Source of the DNA: Gemmatimonadales bacterium
GTDB taxonomy: Bacteria > Gemmatimonadota > Gemmatimonadetes > Longimicrobiales > Gaopeijiaceae
Assembly (NCBI GenBank): GCA_007692605.1
Contig: REBS01000106.1
Coordinates: 1 to 55,518, forward strand
Length of the DNA stretch: 55,518 nt
Reading direction: 5' to 3'
Positions 24,958 through 34,742 of this stretch are shown in pieces. The translations under genes and the position numbers were made by a program. Positions within the stretch are counted from its first letter, which is position 1. The number at the start of each line of letters is the position of its first letter. The notes beneath the pieces were generated by a model. That model did not search any database and was not told where the DNA came from. It was given only the letters and a program-made list of their open reading frames with translations.

Positions 24958-26226
24958 ATGCTCGCACTGCGCTTCCACCCGACCGTTCCGCGATTTCTGA
25001 TCGCACGCTCCGTGGGTCGTTTCCTGGAGTCCGGGCGCTTCGGCCGGCTCAGCAGTCTGCGACTCGCTCGGGTGCCCGAGCCGGTGCTTCCGGGTCCGGA
25101 CTGGGTTCGGCTTCGGGTGCTCGCCTGCGGCATCTGCGGCACCGACGTGGGAAACCTGAGCTTCACGGCGAGCCCCGCGATGGAGCCGTTCGGGTCCTTT
25201 CCGGCGGTGCTCGGCCACGAGATCCTGGCCGAGGTGATCGAAGGGGGCACCGAGGCGGGCTCCGATGCCCTGCAGCCCGGCCAGCGAGTCGTCGTCGACC
25301 CGATGATCTCCTGCGTGGTGCGCGGGCATCCCTCCGGGACCCATTGTCCCTCGTGCCGCGAGGGCCGCCACAGCACCTGTGAGCTCGCGGGCGAAGAGGG
25401 CACGCTGCAGATCGAGGGAGAGCCCCTCGCCCAGGGGCTGACCATCGGCTACCACCGGGACCTGCCGGGCGGCTGGGGCGAGCAGATGATCGCCCACCGA
25501 AGCCAGCTCTTTCCCGTCGGCGACGAGCTTTCGGATCACGCGGCCGTCCTCATCGAACCCCTGTCGATCGGGATGCACGCCGTGCTGAACGCCCCCCCCG
25601 AGCCCGGAACCGACGTGTTCGTGATCGGCAGCGGGCCGATCGCCATGGGGGTGATCTGGGCGCTGCGAGCCACGGGGTTCCGGGGTTCGATCCACGCGCA
25701 GGTGAAGCGGTCGCACGAAGCCGATCTGGCGCGGGCGATGGGCGCGACCGACGCCGTGCAGCCCGGCCTCGAGGCGCGCGAGGTGCTGGTCGAGACCGGC
25801 GCCCACGCGTACCAGCCGATCATCGGTGACGAGGTCTTCTCGGGAGGAGGGTTTCCGGTCGTCTACGACTGCGTGGGCAACGGTGGGTCGCTGGCCCAGG
25901 CCCTTCGATACACGGCTCCCAGGGGCCGGCTCGTGATGCTCGGTTGCGCCGCCGAGATCCCGAAGCTGGACCTCACCTTCCTCTGGGCCCGCGAGATCGA
26001 GGTGCGCGGCTTCGTGGGGTACGGACGAGAGGAGTGGCGGGGCGAATCACGCCACACCTTCGAGGTTACCCGGGAGCTGCTGGGCGAGACCCGGGCGCCG
26101 GTCGAGACGATGGTCACGCACGTCTTTCCGCTGACCGAGTACCGCAACGCGCTCTCGGCTGCGGCGAATCATCGCCGGAGTGAGGCGGTGAAGGTGGTCC
26201 TGAAGCCCGATGCGCCCGGCCGCTGA
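24958..26226 (+). CDS. zinc-dependent medium-chain alcohol dehydrogenase
   Basis: 422 residues of the MDR superfamily. The catalytic zinc site is shown by Cys in ACGICGTDVG and His-Glu in LGHEILAEV. The structural-zinc loop has its Cys residues within GTHCPSCREGRHSTCE. The NAD(P)-binding glycines are in VFVIGSGPIAMGVIWAL, and YDCVGNGGSLAQAL follows. These enzymes oxidise alcohols or polyols, or reduce the carbonyls; the substrate is not predictable. The ATG at 24958 is preferred, though a GTG at 24925 would add 11 residues; neither has a clear ribosome site. It lies convergent to ogt with a 9-base gap. Confidence 0.85.
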   Translation: MLALRFHPTVPRFLIARSVGRFLESGRFGRLSSLRLARVPEPVLPGPDWVRLRVLACGICGTDVGNLSFTASPAMEPFGSFPAVLGHEILAEVIEGGTEAGSDALQPGQRVVVDPMISCVVRGHPSGTHCPSCREGRHSTCELAGEEGTLQIEGEPLAQGLTIGYHRDLPGGWGEQMIAHRSQLFPVGDELSDHAAVLIEPLSIGMHAVLNAPPEPGTDVFVIGSGPIAMGVIWALRATGFRGSIHAQVKRSHEADLARAMGATDAVQPGLEAREVLVETGAHAYQPIIGDEVFSGGGFPVVYDCVGNGGSLAQALRYTAPRGRLVMLGCAAEIPKLDLTFLWAREIEVRGFVGYGREEWRGESRHTFEVTRELLGETRAPVETMVTHVFPLTEYRNALSAAANHRRSEAVKVVLKPDAPGR

Positions 26227-26235
26227 CTCGCCGGC

Positions 26236-26793
26236 TCACCGAACCGGTTGAAGCGGGGCGTCGGAGTCGAGACGGATCCTGGCGTCGAAGCGAGCGCCCT
26301 GCGAGGCGATGCCCTCCAGCTCGAGCAGTGCCACCTTGCGCTCGAGTCCCCCCGAGAAGCCCCCGAGCCGCCCGTCGCCCGCGACGACGCGGTGGCAGGG
26401 AACCACGACCGGCACCGGGTTTGCTCCGACCGCCTGACCCACCGCCCGCGGCGACCCGCGCCCGATCACGCGGACGAGCTCGCCGTAGCTCGTCACGTCG
26501 CCGGCCGGGATTGCGCGGAGTGCCCCCCATACCGCCTGCTGAAAGTCGGTGCCGCCCGCAAGATCGACGGGAAGGCGCGCCAGCGCATCCGAATCCCCGC
26601 CGAAGTAGGCTGCGAGCGCCCGACCGGCCGACTCGAGCACGGGGTGTCCAATGGGCGAAGCGAGGAAGTGCACCCCCTTCGCCGCTGCCGTCGAGGCTCC
26701 GAAGCTCACGCGGGTCAGACCCGTCTCGGTGGCCTCCAGGGTGAGGGGGCCGACCGGGGAATCCTCATGGACCAGACGATGGGGTGCGGACAT
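26236..26793 (-). CDS. ogt: methylated-DNA-protein cysteine methyltransferase
   Basis: 185 residues. It repairs O6-methylguanine by moving the methyl group to its own cysteine. The acceptor site is PVVVPCHRVVAGDGRLGGFS, and the helix-turn-helix region (AIPAGDVTSYGELVRVIG) with GSPRAVGQAVGANP is complete. There is no Ada regulatory domain, which is why the symbol ogt is used. The ATG at 26793 follows GGAG. It is divergent from the universal stress protein gene; the 146 bases between them hold both promoters. Confidence 0.93.
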   Translation of the reverse strand: MSAPHRLVHEDSPVGPLTLEATETGLTRVSFGASTAAAKGVHFLASPIGHPVLESAGRALAAYFGGDSDALARLPVDLAGGTDFQQAVWGALRAIPAGDVTSYGELVRVIGRGSPRAVGQAVGANPVPVVVPCHRVVAGDGRLGGFSGGLERKVALLELEGIASQGARFDARIRLDSDAPLQPVR

Positions 26794-26939
26794 GGAGTCT
26801 CCCGACTTGAAGGGGTGCAGAGGGTCCCGCTATCGTTCTGCACAATATCGCCCGACCGGGTCGCTGTCACTCACGGGTGTGGGAGTCGCGCCCCGGTCTC
26901 GGTCACTCTCGCCACCTTTACGATCCCAGGAGCCTGTAC

Positions 26940-27884
26940 ATGGCGTCCGAGTCTCGATTCAAGCGTATCATGGTCCCCCTCGACGGCTCCGCCTTCGCCG
27001 AGGCCTCTCTGTCCTGGGCCCTGGTCCTGGCCCGCCGTGACGAGGCCCGCCTCGACCTGGTGGCCGTGGTCTCGCCCTACGCCTTCCCCAACCCGCGCAA
27101 TCCGCAGGAAGAGGCGATCGTGCAGGGATGGTTCACCGAAGAGGAGGAGCGGCTGACCCGGTACCTCGCCGGGGTGAAGGGGCGCATCGACGCCGACGTC
27201 GAGGTCCGCACGCACACCCCGAAGGGCCGGATCGTGCCCACCCTCCTGGAGCGAGGCGAGGTGTTCGAGTCCGACCTGATCGTCATGACGACCCATGGCC
27301 GGGGAGGCCTTCAGCGGGTCTGGCTGGGAAGTGTCGCCGACACCCTCCTGCGCGAGGCTTCGCAGCCCGTGCTCGTGATCCCTTCGCGGGACGAGGAGCT
27401 CGCCCCCGACCTCGGGGAGCCGGCCCTGAACCGGATCCTCGTGCCGCTCGATGGATCCGACCGCTCCGAGGCGGTGCTGGAAAGCGCCGCCGGGATCGCG
27501 GTCCGGTCGGGAGCCACCCTGTCGCTTCTCACGATCCTGCCCCGCCCCATGTCACAGGATCGATCGTTCGTGGCCTACGGGCTCGACGATGGCGAGAGCA
27601 CGGGCCTCATGCTCGAAGGACTCCAGGCCTACGTCGAGAGCCTGGCGGCCGAGCTCAGGGAGAAGGGGGTCGAGGTCGAGACCGCGGCGATCCAGGCCGG
27701 CTCCGCCGCAGACGGCATCCTGGAGCGGGCTGCCGAGGAGCCCGCGGACCTGATCATGCTGGCCACCCGCGGGCGTGGGGGCGTGCGCCGAATGATGCTG
27801 GGCAGTGTGGCCGACAAGGTGATCCGGGGAGCCGGTCTGCCCGTGCTGGTGCATCGCGTGCCCGAAGACCGCGACAACGACTGA
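26940..27884 (+). CDS. tandem universal stress protein (two UspA domains)
   Basis: 314 residues made of two UspA domains in tandem. Each has the start motif (MVPLDGSAFAEASLSWAL; LVPLDGSDRSEAVLESA) and the ATP-binding G-2x-G-9x-G-S type loop (GRGGLQRVWLGSVADTLL; GRGGVRRMMLGSVADKVI). Usp proteins help cells survive starvation, oxidants and uncouplers by mechanisms that are poorly defined. The ATG at 26940 follows CCAGGAG; a longer open frame upstream is not used. It has no signal peptide. It ends 16 bases from sufU on the opposite strand. Confidence 0.92.
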   Translation: MASESRFKRIMVPLDGSAFAEASLSWALVLARRDEARLDLVAVVSPYAFPNPRNPQEEAIVQGWFTEEEERLTRYLAGVKGRIDADVEVRTHTPKGRIVPTLLERGEVFESDLIVMTTHGRGGLQRVWLGSVADTLLREASQPVLVIPSRDEELAPDLGEPALNRILVPLDGSDRSEAVLESAAGIAVRSGATLSLLTILPRPMSQDRSFVAYGLDDGESTGLMLEGLQAYVESLAAELREKGVEVETAAIQAGSAADGILERAAEEPADLIMLATRGRGGVRRMMLGSVADKVIRGAGLPVLVHRVPEDRDND

Positions 27885-27900
27885 GGCGGGGGGAGGGCCC

Positions 27901-28362
27901 CTATGCTTCCAGTGCCGGCTCGCCGCGGGTCTTCCGGACCGCCTCCTGGAGTGCGTCGAACCCCAGGAGTGCGCACTTGATGCGCACGGGGAACTTGGAC
28001 ACGCCCTGCAGGGCGCGCAGATCGCGCAGGGAGCGGTCCTTCGCCGCGTGTTCGTCGCCGTGCATCAGCGCGGTGAAGCGGGCGGCGATCTGCATGGCGT
28101 CGTCGAGCGAGCGCTCCATGAGAAGCGTCGTCATGATCGACGCGGACGCCTGCGAGATCGAACAGCCCTCTCCGTAGAAGCGGACATCCTCGATCATCTC
28201 GTCGTCGTCGACGCGCAGCTGCAGGGTGATGTCGTCGCCGCACGTCGGGTTGCGCATGCGGATCGAGACCGTGGCGTCGTCGAGCTTCCCCCGGTTCTTG
28301 GGCGACCGGTAGTGCTCGAGGATCAGCTGCTGGTAGAGCGAGTTGAGCTTCAGTTCCGACAT
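27901..28362 (-). CDS. sufU: SufU, zinc-dependent sulfurtransferase of the SUF system
   Basis: 153 residues of the IscU-like SufU family. Its three cysteines are in NPTCGDDI, YGEGCSISQAS and FPVRIKCALLGFDAL, with the Asp of GDD as the fourth zinc ligand. In SufU systems this protein takes persulfide sulfur from SufS and hands it to the SufBCD scaffold. The length is normal. It is the last gene of the suf operon, 13 bases after sufS. No SufE is present, which fits a SufS-SufU pair. Confidence 0.93.
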   Translation of the reverse strand: MSELKLNSLYQQLILEHYRSPKNRGKLDDATVSIRMRNPTCGDDITLQLRVDDDEMIEDVRFYGEGCSISQASASIMTTLLMERSLDDAMQIAARFTALMHGDEHAAKDRSLRDLRALQGVSKFPVRIKCALLGFDALQEAVRKTRGEPALEA

Positions 28363-28375
28363 CGAGCCGGGCCCC

Positions 28376-29632
28376 TCAAGCGAAGATCGAGTGCACGGTC
28401 GCGAGCCCGTCCATCAGACGGTCCACTTCGTCGCGCGTGTTGTACAGGTAGAACGACGCCCTCGCCGTGGCTGAAACCCCGTAGTGCTTCATGACGAGCT
28501 GGGTGCAGTGATGCCCCGCACGGATCGCGACCCCTTCCGAATCCAGGATCGTCGAGATGTCGTGGGGGTGCGCGTCGCCGAGAACGAAGGAGACGACGCC
28601 GGCACGCATCGAGGGGTCTTCGGGACCGAAGACCCGGATGGCGGGCAGGGTCTGGAGCCGCTCCATCGCGTACCCGGTCAGATCCTGCTCGTGGGCCAGG
28701 ATCGCGGCCGGTCCGATCTTCTCCAGGTACTCCACGGCGGCGGCCAGCCCGACCGCTCCCGCGATATTCGGGGTGCCCGCCTCGAACTTGTGCGGAATGG
28801 GCGCATAGGTGGAGTGGTCGCGCTCGACGAGCGAGATCATCTCGCCTCCGCCCTGCCAGGGGGGCATGGACTCGAGGAGCTCGCGCCGTCCCCACAGGGC
28901 CCCCACGCCGGTGGGGCCGCACATCTTGTGGCCCGAAAAGGCGTAGAAGTCGGCGCCGAGACTCGTCAGGTCCACCCCGTGGTGCGCGGCGCCCTGCGCC
29001 CCGTCGACCAGGAGGAGTGCGCCCGCGTCATGCACCCGCCGGGCGATCTCGCTGATCGGGTTGATCGTCCCCAGCGAGTTCGAGACCTGGGTGAGGGCGA
29101 CGATCCGGGTCCGCTCGCCGATCAGCTCGTCGAGGTCGTCGAGCCGCAGAGTCCCGTCGTCGTTCAGCTCCAGGTAGCGGAGCCGCGCCCCCGTGCGCTC
29201 GGCCACGAGCTGCCAGGGGACCAGGTTCGAGTGGTGCTCCATGACCGACAGGAGGATCTCGTCGCCCTCCTTCAGATTCGCGCCGCCCCAGCTCGAAGCC
29301 ACCAGGTTGATGGCCTCGGTGGTGCCGCGCGTCCAGACGACCTCTTCCGGGTCCACCCCTCCGAGGTAGCGGGCGACGGTCTTACGGGCGCCCTCGTAGA
29401 GTTCGGTGGCGCGGCGCGAGAGCTCGTGAATGCCGCGATGGACGTTCGCGTTGTCAGAGCGGTAGTAGGCCTCGATGGCCTCGATCACCTGCACTGGCTT
29501 CTGCGAGGTCGCGGCATTGTCGAGATAGACCAGGGGGCGCCCGTTGACTTCCTGATCGAGAACCGGGAAGTCGCGCCTCAGGCGCTCCACATCGAGGGGG
29601 GTGGCACCGGCGGCAGTCTCGAGCATGGTCAT
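28376..29632 (-). CDS. sufS: cysteine desulfurase SufS
   Basis: 418 residues of the PLP-dependent group II cysteine desulfurases. Lys236 in AFSGHKMCGPTGVG is the PLP lysine, and the persulfide cysteine is in VAIRAGHHCTQLVM. Cofactor and substrate motifs include LDNAATSQKP, MEHHSNLVPW and LLVDGAQGAAHH. It removes sulfur from cysteine for Fe-S cluster building. The ATG at 29632 starts one base after the stop of the Rieske gene, and sufU follows, so the three are surely cotranscribed. Confidence 0.95.
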   Translation of the reverse strand: MTMLETAAGATPLDVERLRRDFPVLDQEVNGRPLVYLDNAATSQKPVQVIEAIEAYYRSDNANVHRGIHELSRRATELYEGARKTVARYLGGVDPEEVVWTRGTTEAINLVASSWGGANLKEGDEILLSVMEHHSNLVPWQLVAERTGARLRYLELNDDGTLRLDDLDELIGERTRIVALTQVSNSLGTINPISEIARRVHDAGALLLVDGAQGAAHHGVDLTSLGADFYAFSGHKMCGPTGVGALWGRRELLESMPPWQGGGEMISLVERDHSTYAPIPHKFEAGTPNIAGAVGLAAAVEYLEKIGPAAILAHEQDLTGYAMERLQTLPAIRVFGPEDPSMRAGVVSFVLGDAHPHDISTILDSEGVAIRAGHHCTQLVMKHYGVSATARASFYLYNTRDEVDRLMDGLATVHSIFA

Positions 29633-29633
29633 G

Positions 29634-29948
29634 TCATCCCACCTGAACGTAGATGCCGTCCTCGCGCACCTCGACCGGGTATGTCTTTACCGGCTTGATG
29701 GCGGGCAGCTGCGTCGCGCGCCCGCTGCGCAGATCGAACTTCGCGCCGTGAAAGACGCACTCGATCTGCCCGTTCTCGACACTCCCGTCCGAAAGCGGGA
29801 ACTCCTGGTGTGAGCACTCGTCCTCGAGGGCGAAGATCTCGCCCTCCCACCGCGCCAGGACGATTCGCTGGCCGTCGGGGGTGACCGCGTGCACGCACCC
29901 GTCCCCGTCGCAGGCCGACCGATCGGCCGCCCGCACCCACTCAGCCAT
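29634..29948 (-). CDS. Rieske [2Fe-2S] ferredoxin in the suf operon
   Basis: 104 residues, one Rieske domain. The cluster ligands are Cys and His in EDECSHQEFPL and Cys and His in IECVFHGAKFD. It resembles the ferredoxin component of aromatic dioxygenases, but no oxygenase is nearby. Rieske proteins of this size are found inside suf operons of several phyla, where they may supply electrons for cluster assembly; the role is not established. Its ATG overlaps the end of sufD by 8 bases, and sufS begins one base after its stop. Confidence 0.9.
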   Translation of the reverse strand: MAEWVRAADRSACDGDGCVHAVTPDGQRIVLARWEGEIFALEDECSHQEFPLSDGSVENGQIECVFHGAKFDLRSGRATQLPAIKPVKTYPVEVREDGIYVQVG

Positions 29949-31302
29949 GCAGCTTCTCTTCGATCGCGCGGGAGAGCTTGGCCACGACTCCGCCCAGCGG
30001 AAGCTTCGAGAGCACCTCTCCGAGAAATCCGATCACCACGAGACGCTCGGCGACCTCGCGCGACATCCCCCGGCTCATCAGGTAGAAGAGGTGGTCCTGG
30101 TCGAGCTGGCCCACCGTGGCCCCGTGCGAGCAGCGCACGTCGTCAGCCTCGATCTCGAGATTCGGGAGCGAGTCGGCGCGGGCGGTCTCGGAGAGGAGCA
30201 GGTTGCGGTTGGTCTGGTAGGCGTCGGTCTGCTGCGCGCCCTTGTGGACCTTGATGATCCCGCGAAAGACCGAGCGGGCCTTGCCGTCGAGCGCCCCCTT
30301 GTAGAGCAGGTCGCTGTAGGCGTGAGGCGCCACGTGGTCCTGCGAGGTGTTGTGGTCGAAGTGCTGGTCGCCCTCGCCGAAGCAGAGCCCGAGCATGTCG
30401 GAGTTGGCCCCGCTGCCCACGAGCTGCGCATTCAGGTCGACCCGCGCCGTGGTCGCGCCCATGTTCACGTTGAGCGTGTCGAGCGTCGAATCCTTGCCCG
30501 CGATCGTGCGTTGCTGCGACAGGTGGAAGGGGCCGCGCCCCAGCCGCTGCAGCGAGACGTACTGGACCTGGGCGTTGTCCTTCGCGAAGACCTCGACGGC
30601 CGACGAGACCAGGCTCTGCGCGTCGAGATCGTCGGAGAGGATCTCGTCGACATACGAGACCTGGCTACCCTCTTCGGCCACGATCAGGGTGCGCGAGAAG
30701 AGGGCCTTTCCGGACTCCGACAGCCACCGGCTCACCCGGATCGGGTGCTCGAGCTGGACCCCGCGCGGGACGTACAGGAGGATCCCGTCGGTCCACAGCG
30801 CGGCGTTCAGCGCCTGGAATTTCCCGCGCTCGGCGGGAAGGGCGCGCGTGGCCAGGTACTCCTCGAGCAGCTCGGGGTGCTCACTGACCGCGGTGCGCAG
30901 CGACATGAACACGACCCCCTTCGAGGCCAGCGCCGGGTCCAGATCCACATGGGCCACCGAACCGTCGAGCTCCACCAGGTGCCCGGCGGACTCGTGATCG
31001 GCCTCCATTTCGGCCACCAGGCGAGCGGGTGCCGACTCCTTCGAGAAGCTGCGCTCGCTCCATCCGAGCGGCTCGAGAGTCGCGAGCTTCAGCTTGCGGT
31101 CGAGGTTGGTGTAGCGCCACTCCTCGAGCCGGGTCGTGGGCATGGGAGTCCGTTCGTAGCTGGCCCATGCATCCATCCGCCGGTTCTGGAGCCACTGAGG
31201 CTCGCCCGAGGCGAGAGCCTGAACGGCGTCGGAGTTCAGGTGCTCGGTGACGCCCTCCATGAGGCCTCCGACGGGCTGTTCGATCGTGAGTGTTGAAGCC
31301 AT
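29941..31302 (-). CDS. sufD: SufD, Fe-S cluster assembly scaffold component
   Basis: 453 residues. It is the non-catalytic partner of SufB in the SufBC2D scaffold complex in the cytoplasm. The beta-helix core (about 150-390) includes GILLYVPRGVQLEHPIRV, AEEGSQVSYVDEI and LCFGEGDQHFDHNTSQDH. The conserved C-terminal motifs RCSHGATVGQLDQD and [18 protein letters not shown] are present. The ATG at 31302 is used because upstream codons lie in the sufB gap and antisense-like sequence. It lies 65 bases after sufB and overlaps the Rieske gene. Confidence 0.94.
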   Translation of the reverse strand: MASTLTIEQPVGGLMEGVTEHLNSDAVQALASGEPQWLQNRRMDAWASYERTPMPTTRLEEWRYTNLDRKLKLATLEPLGWSERSFSKESAPARLVAEMEADHESAGHLVELDGSVAHVDLDPALASKGVVFMSLRTAVSEHPELLEEYLATRALPAERGKFQALNAALWTDGILLYVPRGVQLEHPIRVSRWLSESGKALFSRTLIVAEEGSQVSYVDEILSDDLDAQSLVSSAVEVFAKDNAQVQYVSLQRLGRGPFHLSQQRTIAGKDSTLDTLNVNMGATTARVDLNAQLVGSGANSDMLGLCFGEGDQHFDHNTSQDHVAPHAYSDLLYKGALDGKARSVFRGIIKVHKGAQQTDAYQTNRNLLLSETARADSLPNLEIEADDVRCSHGATVGQLDQDHLFYLMSRGMSREVAERLVVIGFLGEVLSKLPLGGVVAKLSRAIEEKLHG

Positions 31303-31367
31303 GAATGTATCTCGTACCGTGGATTGAATCGGGATTTGGTCGGGTGTCGGGTCAACGGGCCTCGGGA

Positions 31368-32783
31368 TTACCCGACAGAGCCCTCCATCTCGAGCTCGAT
31401 GAGGCGGTTCAACTCGACCGCGTACTCCAGGGGGAGCAGCTTGGCAATCGGCTCGATGAAGCCGCGCACGATGAGCGCCATCGCCTCGGCCTCGTCCATC
31501 CCCCGGCTCATCAGGTAGAAGAGCTGCTCGTCGCCCACCTTCGAGACCGTGGCCTCGTGGCCGATGTTCGAGCGCTTCTCTTCGATTTCGATGTAGGGAT
31601 AGGTGTCGGTGCGCGAGGTGTCGTTGATCAGCAGCGCGTCGCACTCCACGTTCGACTTGGCGTTGATCGCGCCCTCGTGCACCTGGCAAAGCCCCCGGTA
31701 GGTGGAGCGACCCGTGCCCTTCGAGATCGACTTGGAGACGATCTGCGAGGTGGTGTTGGGGGCCGCATGGATCACCTTTCCGCCGGTGTCCTGGTGCTGG
31801 CCGTCGCCCGAATAGGCGATCGAAAGGACCGAGCCGTGCGCGCCCTCGCCCAGCAGGTAGCAGGACGGGTACTTCATGGTGAGCTTCGAGCCCAGGTTGC
31901 CGTCGAGCCACTCCATGGTCGCGTTCTCGTGCACCAGCGCCCGCTGGGTCACTAGGTTGTACATGTTGTTCGACCAGTTCTGGATGGTGGTGTAGCGGAA
32001 GTGTGCCCCCGGCTTCACCACGATCTCGATCACCCCCGAGTGGAAGGACTCGGTCGAGTAGACCGGCGCCGTGCATCCCTCGATGTAGTGCGCCTTCGAG
32101 CCTTCGTCGGCGATGATCAGGGTGCGCTCGAACTGACCCATCTGCTCCTGGTTGACCCGGAAATAGGCCTGGAGCGGGGTGTCGAGCTCCACGCCCTTCG
32201 GGATGTAGACGAACGATCCGCCCGACCAGACTGCCGAGTTCATCGCGCTGAACTTGTTGTCGGCCGAGGGGATCACCGTGCCGAAGTGCTCACGGAAGAG
32301 CTCGGGATGGTTCTTGAGCCCGTCCTCGATCGAGTCGAAGATCACGCCCTTCTCGTCCCACTCCTTCTTGAGCGAGTGGTAGACCATCTCGGACTCGTAC
32401 TGGGCCCCGACCCCGGCCAGCACCTTCTGCTCGGCCTCGGGAATCCCGAGACGCTCGAAGGTCTCCTTGATGTTCGGGGGCACGTCGTCCCACGAGTGCT
32501 CCATCTTCTCCTGCGGGCGCACGTAGAAATAGATCTGGTCCAGCACGTTCTCGAGGTTCGACAGGTCTCCGCCCCAGGTGGGCATCGGCTTGGCGTTGTA
32601 AATCTCGAGCGCCTTCAGGCGGAAGTCGAGCATCCACTCGGGCTCGTCCTTCTGGGCCGAGATCTCGCGGACCACCTTCTCGTTCAGGCCGCGGCCCGAC
32701 CGGAAGACCGGCTCGTCTTCGGTGATGAAGTGGTACTGGTACTCGTCGAGCCCAATGTCGGTGATCGTGTCGTTCTGTGGCAT
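31368..32783 (-). CDS. sufB: SufB, Fe-S cluster assembly scaffold component
   Basis: 471 residues, the main scaffold on which the nascent cluster is built. Diagnostic stretches are [73 protein letters not shown] and [20 protein letters not shown]. The conserved Cys of NVECDALL corresponds to the cluster-assembly cysteine known from SufB studies. The ATG at 32783 follows GAGGAG, 9 bases after sufC. The length matches the family. Confidence 0.96.
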   Translation of the reverse strand: MPQNDTITDIGLDEYQYHFITEDEPVFRSGRGLNEKVVREISAQKDEPEWMLDFRLKALEIYNAKPMPTWGGDLSNLENVLDQIYFYVRPQEKMEHSWDDVPPNIKETFERLGIPEAEQKVLAGVGAQYESEMVYHSLKKEWDEKGVIFDSIEDGLKNHPELFREHFGTVIPSADNKFSAMNSAVWSGGSFVYIPKGVELDTPLQAYFRVNQEQMGQFERTLIIADEGSKAHYIEGCTAPVYSTESFHSGVIEIVVKPGAHFRYTTIQNWSNNMYNLVTQRALVHENATMEWLDGNLGSKLTMKYPSCYLLGEGAHGSVLSIAYSGDGQHQDTGGKVIHAAPNTTSQIVSKSISKGTGRSTYRGLCQVHEGAINAKSNVECDALLINDTSRTDTYPYIEIEEKRSNIGHEATVSKVGDEQLFYLMSRGMDEAEAMALIVRGFIEPIAKLLPLEYAVELNRLIELEMEGSVG

Positions 32784-32792
32784 GTGTGCTCC

Positions 32793-33563
<771 letters not shown>

Positions 33564-33606
33564 GCGTCCGACCGCCTCGACAAAGCTGTGGTGAAGAAAT
33601 GGTTAT

Positions 33607-33621
33607 CAAGAATGATTCTTG
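33607..33621. promoter_or_regulatory. perfect 7-1-7 palindrome upstream of the suf operon
   Basis: CAAGAAT, G, ATTCTTG lies in an AT-richer patch of the 216-base gap between sufC and the patatin gene, 44 bases before the sufC start. The 7-1-7 layout and core AAT-G-ATT resemble Fur-family boxes, though several outer positions differ from the consensus. Iron control of suf operons is common, so this is a good operator candidate; the regulator is unknown. Confidence 0.6.
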
Positions 33622-33741
33622 TTTTCGTAAGCTACCCGGCCCCCCGAGGAGCGTCAACCCCGCACGCGGGCTGACATCTGGGCCGCTCCCGGGAGTTGTA
33701 CCCCCGCCTTGCCTGCCACGTGCAGGCGCCTTCGACTCGGC

Positions 33742-33777
33742 CATGGAGTTCCCTATGGAGTTCCGCATGGAGTCCCA
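33742..33777 (+). repeat. three tandem 12-bp units just before the patatin gene
   Basis: Three head-to-tail copies: CATGGAGTTCCC, TATGGAGTTCCG and CATGGAGTCCCA. Each contains GGAG. The last copy supplies the ribosome site of the patatin ATG at 33780. It also gives three ATGs in one alternative frame that stops at 33793, inside the patatin gene. This could be a simple slippage repeat or could affect translation initiation. Confidence 0.6.
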
Positions 33778-33779
33778 CA

Positions 33780-34742
33780 ATGAGTATTCTTGACCGATGG
33801 CTCGGTCGCAGCCCCGTCCGCCGCGAGTCCGACGCCCCCGGCCCCGTCCTGGGGGGCGTGGCGCTGGGACCGCGTCCATGGCTCGTTCTGGGTGGGGGAG
33901 GTCTTCGCGGAATGGCGCATCTGGGTGCCTGGCGCGCCCTCGCAGAGGCCGGGTTCGAGCCGACGGGGATCCTCGGCACGAGCATCGGTGCCCTCGTGGG
34001 GGCGTGTCTTGCCGCTGACCAGCCGCTCGACGAGCTCGACGCCCGCGCGCGCGAACTCACCCGGCCGAACATCGCCCGGATCCAGCGGAGAGTGTACTGG
34101 GTCGGGGGGATCCGAAACGAGGCCGTCTTCCACTCCGATGCGCTCGAGAAGTACCTGGCCCAACTCCTTCCCGACGGAGGGTGGGATGCGATGGCGGTCC
34201 GGTTCCAGGCCAACGCGGTCGAGCTGGGGAGCGGGCGGACGGAGTGGTTCGGGGTGGGCGCGCGGATCGATGTCTCCCTGGCCGAGGCCGTATACGCGTC
34301 GATGGCGCTTCCCGTGCTGTACCCGCCCGCGCGACTCCCCGGGGGCTGCTACGTGGACGGCGGCGTGGGCGATGCCCTTCCCCTGACCCGGGCGGCGGAG
34401 CTGGGGGCCACCGGGATCGTCGCGATCGACGTGGGGGCGGGTGCCGAGGCCAACGCCCGGAAGATCGTGGCCGACGGAATGGTCGCGATCCATCAGCGCG
34501 TCCTGTCGATCACCACGCAGCGTCGACGCATCGAGACGGTCGAGGGGTGGAGCGGCCCTCCCCTCCTCTACATCCGACCCGACCTCGATGGCTACGGGAC
34601 CTTCGACTTCGACCACATTCCGTACTTTCTGGAGGCCGGCGAATCGGCGACCCGGAGCCGGCTCGGGCTGACCGACCCGGACCCCGGTGCCCCGGAGCCG
34701 AAGGTCGACGACGCCGCTACGGCCGTGCAAACTCGCGGGTGA
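33780..34742 (+). CDS. patatin-like phospholipase
   Basis: 320 residues with a Ser-Asp dyad lipase fold. The oxyanion loop is LVLGGGGLRGMAHLGAWRAL, the nucleophile Ser68 is in GILGTSIGALVGA, and the Asp is in CYVDGGVGDALPL. There is no signal peptide or membrane segment, so it is likely cytoplasmic, possibly bound to the inner membrane face. Family members hydrolyse phospholipids or other acyl esters. The ATG at 33780 has a GGAG site; upstream in-frame codons are excluded because the dyad domain starts here. Its 3' end overlaps the PBP4 gene on the other strand by 26 bases. Confidence 0.88.
   Translation: MSILDRWLGRSPVRRESDAPGPVLGGVALGPRPWLVLGGGGLRGMAHLGAWRALAEAGFEPTGILGTSIGALVGACLAADQPLDELDARARELTRPNIARIQRRVYWVGGIRNEAVFHSDALEKYLAQLLPDGGWDAMAVRFQANAVELGSGRTEWFGVGARIDVSLAEAVYASMALPVLYPPARLPGGCYVDGGVGDALPLTRAAELGATGIVAIDVGAGAEANARKIVADGMVAIHQRVLSITTQRRRIETVEGWSGPPLLYIRPDLDGYGTFDFDHIPYFLEAGESATRSRLGLTDPDPGAPEPKVDDAATAVQTRG

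Noticed and set aside
33742-33777. Tandem 12-bp units as a CRISPR-like array
   Set aside because: The units are contiguous with no spacers and only three copies; they are a simple tandem repeat.
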